A stretch of DNA of 32,826 nucleotides, taken from assembly GCA_033722375.1 (NCBI GenBank), contig JAWVZB010000023.1:1-32826 (forward strand), written 5' to 3'. The DNA comes from JAWVZB01 sp033722375 (lineage in GTDB: Bacteria; Actinomycetota; Nitriliruptoria; Nitriliruptorales; Nitriliruptoraceae). Within the stretch, counting starts at the first letter, position 1. Each line of letters opens with the position of its first letter. The translations under genes were made by a program, and so were the position numbers. Below, in pieces: positions 29,313 to 32,826 of this stretch. The notes beneath the pieces were generated by a model. That model ran no database searches, was not told the origin of the DNA, and saw nothing but the letters and a program-made list of their open reading frames with translations.

Positions 29313-30134
29313 GTGACGATCGATGATCTCGATGCCCTTCCGGTCGAGGGGAGCGAGCTTGCCTACAAGGTGAGCGGTGACGGCCCGCCGGTCCTGCTGG
29401 TGCATGGCATCTTCGGGGTGCTGGAGGTCTGGGAGAAGGTCGTCGATGCCTTGGCGACCAGCCACCGGGTGATCAGCTACGACCGCCGGGGGCACGGTCG
29501 GTCTCCGAACGGCACCTCGGACATGCGGGTTCACGCCCAGGACGCGGTGGCGCTAGTCGAGGAGGTCGCGGGCGAGCCGGCCATCGTCGTGGGCTGGAGC
29601 GGTGGGGCGGCCGTCCCGATGGAGCTGATCCGAACCCACTCGGAGACGATCACCGCTGCGGTGTTGGTCGAACCGGTTTTCCATCTGGCTCGCCACGCCC
29701 CTTCGAGCGCACTGCCCCTGCTGGCCAGGGTCAAGTGGGCGTTCCTGCGGGGCCGCGAACGCGGGGCCGCGGAGGCCATGGCGCGGTTCGCTTTCGCGCG
29801 CCGCAGCGGCGGGAACGGATGGGACGAGCTCGACGAGCGTCAACGCGAGTGGTTCCTCGGTGACGCCGAGGGTTTGCGAACCGAGTTCAAGGTGACGGAA
29901 CGGTTCAGCACTTCCGTCGACCACATCTCCGGGAAAGAGGTCGCGGACTGGTCGGTGCCCATGACCTACCTCCTCGGCGAGGACAGCGCCCCCTGGAGCC
30001 ATGCGGTGCACTCAGCCCTCACCGAGAAGGCACCCAACATCCACACGATCCGAGTAGCCGGCGCCTGCCACCTGATGCCTTTGCAGCAGCCCGACGCCGT
30101 GGCCGATGCCGTCCGCTCCGTTACCTCCCAGTGA
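29313..30134 (+). CDS. Alpha/beta hydrolase
   Basis: 273 aa. Oxyanion-hole HGIFG (31-35), SYDRRGHGRS, nucleophile elbow GWSGG (Ser96) and a late His253 (GACHLMPLQQPD) in place for a catalytic triad; the acid is probably in the LLGEDS strand end. Related to haloperoxidase/lactonase-type small-molecule hydrolases and cofactor-free, with no signal peptide. GTG at 29313 is chosen for AGGAAAGGA 6 nt upstream; the open frame reaches back to 29082 but without coding bias. Substrate unknown. Stands alone in the accessory stretch. Confidence 0.87.
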   Translation: MTIDDLDALPVEGSELAYKVSGDGPPVLLVHGIFGVLEVWEKVVDALATSHRVISYDRRGHGRSPNGTSDMRVHAQDAVALVEEVAGEPAIVVGWSGGAAVPMELIRTHSETITAAVLVEPVFHLARHAPSSALPLLARVKWAFLRGRERGAAEAMARFAFARRSGGNGWDELDERQREWFLGDAEGLRTEFKVTERFSTSVDHISGKEVADWSVPMTYLLGEDSAPWSHAVHSALTEKAPNIHTIRVAGACHLMPLQQPDAVADAVRSVTSQ

Positions 30135-30556
30135 TCACCCGCGTCGTCGACACCGCTGCGCGTGCCGCTTGCTTCCTGGTTCGTTGGCGGATCATCGAGG
30201 CAGCTGCCCCAGCAGCCATGGATGCGGTCTCCGTCGGAGGGCCAACCGAGATCCCGGCAGACAGGCGTGAAGCGGCTCTACAACGGGCCATGGCCTTCGA
30301 CAGTGCGGGAACCGTGGAGACGTGATGAACGCGTCGTAGCGTGGTTGTCGCGCGGGCGTGACATATGGCCAGCAGCCCATCAGGGGACTACCGAGCAGGG
30401 TGGCGAAACACTCGTCCTTGGCTGTTCAGGCCGGGTTTGCTCGCGTGGTCAAACTTCCTGCGCGGACACCCCACCGGGCTGACGTAGTCAGGATCGGCTG
30501 ACCTTCGCGCGAGGCGGCTGCCGGCGGTGAACCAGTCGCAGGGACAGCCGGCAGCG
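30135..30556. other. 422-nt gap without recognisable gene
   Basis: No open frame with coding bias or homology on either strand; GC is lower than in the core genes. It ends in the hairpin that follows the metallophosphoesterase. Confidence 0.5.
30517..30555 (-). terminator. Hairpin downstream of the metallophosphoesterase
   Basis: GCTGCCGGC and GCCGGCAGC (9 bp, perfect) flank a 21-nt loop, 1 nt after the minus-strand stop at 30557. Long loop and no T-run, so only a moderate terminator candidate. Confidence 0.45.
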
Positions 30557-31993
30557 TCAGCGTTCGATCACGATCGGCATGTCCTCGACCGTGCCGTCCT
30601 CGCGGACCGGCTCGAGGTAGGTGAAGTTCCCGTCCTCGTCGACGTCGGTGACCGGGTGGATCGTGAGACGGTCGCCGTCGACGTCGACGATGAGGAAGTG
30701 GCCTTCGTCCAGCCAGCTCACGAGGTGCGCCTCGTCCCAGCGGTCGGGGCGCCCCTCGCGCAGCTTTCCTCCGGCCCCCGTGACGATGTAGTCGATGCCC
30801 TCGTGGTGCTGGTGCTGGAAGTTGTGCTCGTGACCGCACAGCATCAGCCGGACCCCCGCCCGCTGGAGGAGCGGGACGATCTCGTCGATCAGGTGCGGGG
30901 CGTTCTCGTGCTTGGGGCCGGCGCAGAAGGGCGGGTGGTGGCTGAACGGGATGCGCCACCTCGGGTGCTCGTCCTGCTCCTCGGCGGGTGGGAAGGCGTT
31001 CTCGAGCCACTCGCGGTGGTCGGGGTGCTCGAAGTAGTACTCGACGTCGAGGTCGCTGTCGGCCGCCGTGGTCGTGTCGATGGCGGTGAACTCGAGGTCC
31101 GCGCCGAAGTCGAACTGGTAGTAGAGGCCCGGGTCCACCGAGAACCGACCCTCCTCGGCCTCCTCCTCGAAGCGAAGCTCGGTGAAGAGGTTGTCGGCGA
31201 GCTCGTCGCGGTTGTCGCTGACCTCGGTGTCGCCGGTGTCGTGGTTGCCGACCCCCGGGTAGACCGGGACGCGGCTGATCGCGTAGCGGTAGGGCTCGTA
31301 GAAGCTGAAGTACCAGTCGTCGTCGAAGTTCCCGGTGCCCGAGACGGTGTCGTCCTCGCCGAGGTAGATGTTGTCTCCGGTGGTGAGCACGAACCGCACC
31401 CCTGCGTGGTCGACCGCGCGTTCGAGTGCGGCGGCGAGACGGCGTTGCCGGTCCCCGTGGCCCCCGGAGGCGAGGATCCCGATGCCGTAGTCGCCCACGA
31501 CCGCGAACCGGCAGGGGGCGGGTGTGTCGGGCGCGGGGAAGGTGCGGAAGCGGGTGTCGTAGACCAGGCCGGTCTCCTCGAGGTCGCGGCGTCCCAGGCC
31601 CTCGTCCTCCATCCAGTCACGCCGGGGGCCGTCGGCCCAGGGTTCACCGTCGACGGTGACCTCGTAGCGGTACTCGGTGTCTGGCTCGAGCCCACGGACC
31701 CACACGTGGTTCGCGTCGTCCGTCTCTGCACGTCCGGCCACCTCGCCGGTCTCGAGGTCGACGACCTCCACGACCGCGTGGCCGTACGGCTTGGAGGCGA
31801 CGCCGATCGACCCGCGCTGGCGGCCCTCCTCGATCTCGTCGACGTACTCCGTCAGCTCGGGATCCTCGATGATGGTCCAGTCGTCCTCGTCGCTGTCCGG
31901 GTCACGGAAGTAGAACCCGCCCCACGCGATCAGCGCGTCGTCATGGGTCAGACCCGCGAGGTAGAGGAACGGCTCGAAGTGGACGTTGACCAC
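30557..31993 (-). CDS. Purple-acid-phosphatase-like metallophosphoesterase
   Basis: 478 aa. A fibronectin-like N-terminal domain (VWVRGLEPDTEYRYEVTVDG, 98-116) precedes a calcineurin-type phosphoesterase domain with the full metal set: GDYG (167-170), GDNIY (206-210), GNHD (249-252), SHHPPF (351-356) and GHEHNFQ (387-393). Very rich in Asp/Glu. Unlike most purple acid phosphatases it has no signal peptide with the start used here, so it may act in the cytoplasm or leave by another route. GTG at 31993 with AAAGGGAG 5 nt upstream; the frame extends to 32149 as non-homologous sequence. Preceded by a TAGGGT box. Confidence 0.88.
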   Translation of the reverse strand: MVNVHFEPFLYLAGLTHDDALIAWGGFYFRDPDSDEDDWTIIEDPELTEYVDEIEEGRQRGSIGVASKPYGHAVVEVVDLETGEVAGRAETDDANHVWVRGLEPDTEYRYEVTVDGEPWADGPRRDWMEDEGLGRRDLEETGLVYDTRFRTFPAPDTPAPCRFAVVGDYGIGILASGGHGDRQRRLAAALERAVDHAGVRFVLTTGDNIYLGEDDTVSGTGNFDDDWYFSFYEPYRYAISRVPVYPGVGNHDTGDTEVSDNRDELADNLFTELRFEEEAEEGRFSVDPGLYYQFDFGADLEFTAIDTTTAADSDLDVEYYFEHPDHREWLENAFPPAEEQDEHPRWRIPFSHHPPFCAGPKHENAPHLIDEIVPLLQRAGVRLMLCGHEHNFQHQHHEGIDYIVTGAGGKLREGRPDRWDEAHLVSWLDEGHFLIVDVDGDRLTIHPVTDVDEDGNFTYLEPVREDGTVEDMPIVIER

Positions 31994-32309
31994 GTGGCTC
32001 CCTTTGCCGGTGCCCAACGACCCTACGGATCGTCGCTTCGAGAGGTTCCCGGGGGTCCTGTACGGACGCCGTCGGTTCGGCCCTGCCCCCCCGTGCGGGT
32101 GCTCTGCTGAGGTGTCGAAGATCCCGACGGACGGGGCGACCGTGCGCACGTTGACGAGCCGTGCGGAACCGCGCGCCGAGGATCTCGCCCGGCTCTACGA
32201 GGCCACGGCCGCTCCGGCCGCTGGTCTCCCAGGCGCGCGAGCTCGGAGGCCCGCTGGTCCGCGCGTTGCGGAGGCCCGGGGGGCGGGGGGCTGGCCAGTC
32301 CGAGCTGAG
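31994..32309. other. 316-nt spacer
   Basis: Holds the metallophosphoesterase promoter (32020-32025) and, at the right, a hairpin after the M23-like gene. Open frames on the plus strand run through but show no coding bias or motif. Confidence 0.5.
32020..32025 (-). promoter_or_regulatory. Candidate -10 box for the metallophosphoesterase (TAGGGT)
   Basis: Minus-strand TAGGGT, 26 nt before the GTG at 31993. Confidence 0.4.
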
Positions 32310-32321
32310 TCAGCAGCCCCC
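32286..32321 (-). terminator. Inverted repeat at the end of the M23-like gene
   Basis: GGGGGCTG and CAGCCCCC (8 bp) with a 20-nt loop that contains the stop codon. Could terminate the minus-strand gene; the stem begins inside the last codons. Confidence 0.35.
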
Positions 32322-32826
32322 GCCGGGGGAGGGGCGGTCGGGGATCGAGGGGTCGACCACCTCGATGTGCACGTGCGGCCAGCTCGGCTCGCCGGTGTGG
32401 TCGTCGACCTGGGACCGGAACGGCAGCGGCGTGGGTCCCGGGGCCAGCACGGTCGTGCCGGCCTCGACCCGGTCGCCGGCCCGGACCTGCACCCCGGAGA
32501 TGTGGAGGATCTTGACCTCCCAGCCGGGCCGTCCGTCGGGCGCGATCACCACGTAGTCGTCGGCATGCTCGCAGTAGAGGACGTAGGTACCCGAGCGCAG
32601 CACGGTGCCCGTCACCGGTGAGCGGATCTCCCGGTCGGGGTGGACGACCACGTCTGCTGCCGTCCGCGAGCCCGTCCCGCGTTCGCGGGTCTCGAGCGTG
32701 AGGTAGTTCGCCGCGCCTCGCACCACCTCGAGCTGCCGCGCCCCGTCGTGGTTCGATTCGTGGAAACCGATCCTCGCGACCGTCTCGGCGGGATGGACGA
32801 GCGTCACCCCGCCGACCGCCGCGAAC
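32310..32826 (-). CDS. M23 (LytM)-like peptidase domain protein, C-terminal part
   Basis: The frame is open to the right edge, so the true start is probably outside; an internal GTG at 32807 is possible. Visible: FHESNHDGARQLEVV, then VVHPDREIRSPVTGTVL (the strand that in M23 domains reads x-Asp-I-x-A/S-P-x-G-T-x-V), VKILHISGVQVRAGDRVEAGT and the final metal motif PHVHIEV (His-x-His). The first M23 ligand pair (His-x3-Asp) is not clearly present, so it may be a non-catalytic M23 relative. The protein ends in Gly-Gly-Gly-Cys. No signal sequence can be judged from this fragment. Confidence 0.65.
   Translation of the reverse strand, partial: FAAVGGVTLVHPAETVARIGFHESNHDGARQLEVVRGAANYLTLETRERGTGSRTAADVVVHPDREIRSPVTGTVLRSGTYVLYCEHADDYVVIAPDGRPGWEVKILHISGVQVRAGDRVEAGTTVLAPGPTPLPFRSQVDDHTGEPSWPHVHIEVVDPSIPDRPSPGGGC

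Noticed and set aside
25762..30335. The 10-mer TGAACGCGTC at 25762-25771 and again at 30326-30335, as possible attachment sites of the accessory stretch
   Set aside because: A 10-bp match between two regions of this size is expected by chance; no integrase gene or tRNA is present.
31986..32621. Plus-strand open frame across the spacer and the M23-like gene
   Set aside because: Low-complexity Arg/Ala/Gly composition; it is antisense to a gene with clear motifs.
1..32826. CRISPR arrays, insertion sequences, tRNA and rRNA genes
   Set aside because: No regularly spaced repeats, no transposase or integrase motifs, and no T-loop (GGTTCGAATCC-like) or rRNA signatures were found on either strand.

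Overview
The window is chromosomal DNA from a very GC-rich actinobacterium. Three things point there: codon third positions are almost always G or C; gene content includes CofC (coenzyme F420), an F420-type luciferase-like oxidoreductase and a two-ACT SerB of the mycobacterial type; and the block cofC / gpsA / ddl / AsnC-like / thiL / thiD / rpmB / fakA / recG matches a gene order known in actinobacteria. Acidic proteins and an unusual gene mix suggest a deep-branching class (Acidimicrobiia- or Nitriliruptoria-like), but this is a guess.

Layout. 1-5250 is amino-acid biosynthesis: dapE (cut by the window start), dapD and dapC of the succinylase lysine/diaminopimelate route on the minus strand, a DUF368 membrane protein (polyprenyl-phosphate flippase family) on the plus strand, then a shrunken prephenate-dehydratase-like ACT protein translationally coupled to tyrA. 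5300-11550 holds an orphan GT1 glycosyltransferase, a secreted or anchored PQQ-type beta-propeller, serB, a two-gene module of unknown function (a helical 88-aa protein plus a possible ADP-ribosyltransferase-like protein), a degenerate cold-shock-domain protein and a LapA-domain membrane protein. 11544-25586 is the conserved core: cofC, gpsA, F420 oxidoreductase, SDR, a gamma-family PLP enzyme, ddl, AsnC-type RAM domain, thiL-thiD, bcp, rpmB, corA and fakA-recG.

25587-30556 is a looser, less GC-rich accessory stretch. It holds a phosphotransferase, a methyltransferase, a P-loop kinase and an alpha/beta hydrolase, separated by long non-coding gaps. It sits where rsmD-coaD usually follow recG. 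The window ends with a purple-acid-phosphatase-like metallophosphoesterase and an M23-like protein cut by the window edge.

Themes. Many genes start 7-45 nt after a TA(G/C)(G/C)(G/C)T -10 box, and two (DUF368 and cofC) look leaderless. Three genes appear to use starts outside ATG/GTG/TTG (ATC for dapC; CTG for the propeller and for the F420 oxidoreductase). Convergent pairs are packed so that stop codons are 1-4 nt apart. The strongest candidate for something undescribed is the pair at 3616-5246: a prephenate dehydratase relic that lost its catalytic half but kept an intact Phe-binding-type ACT domain, coupled to a TyrA whose own C-terminal ACT region is eroded. I found no CRISPR array, IS element, tRNA or rRNA.
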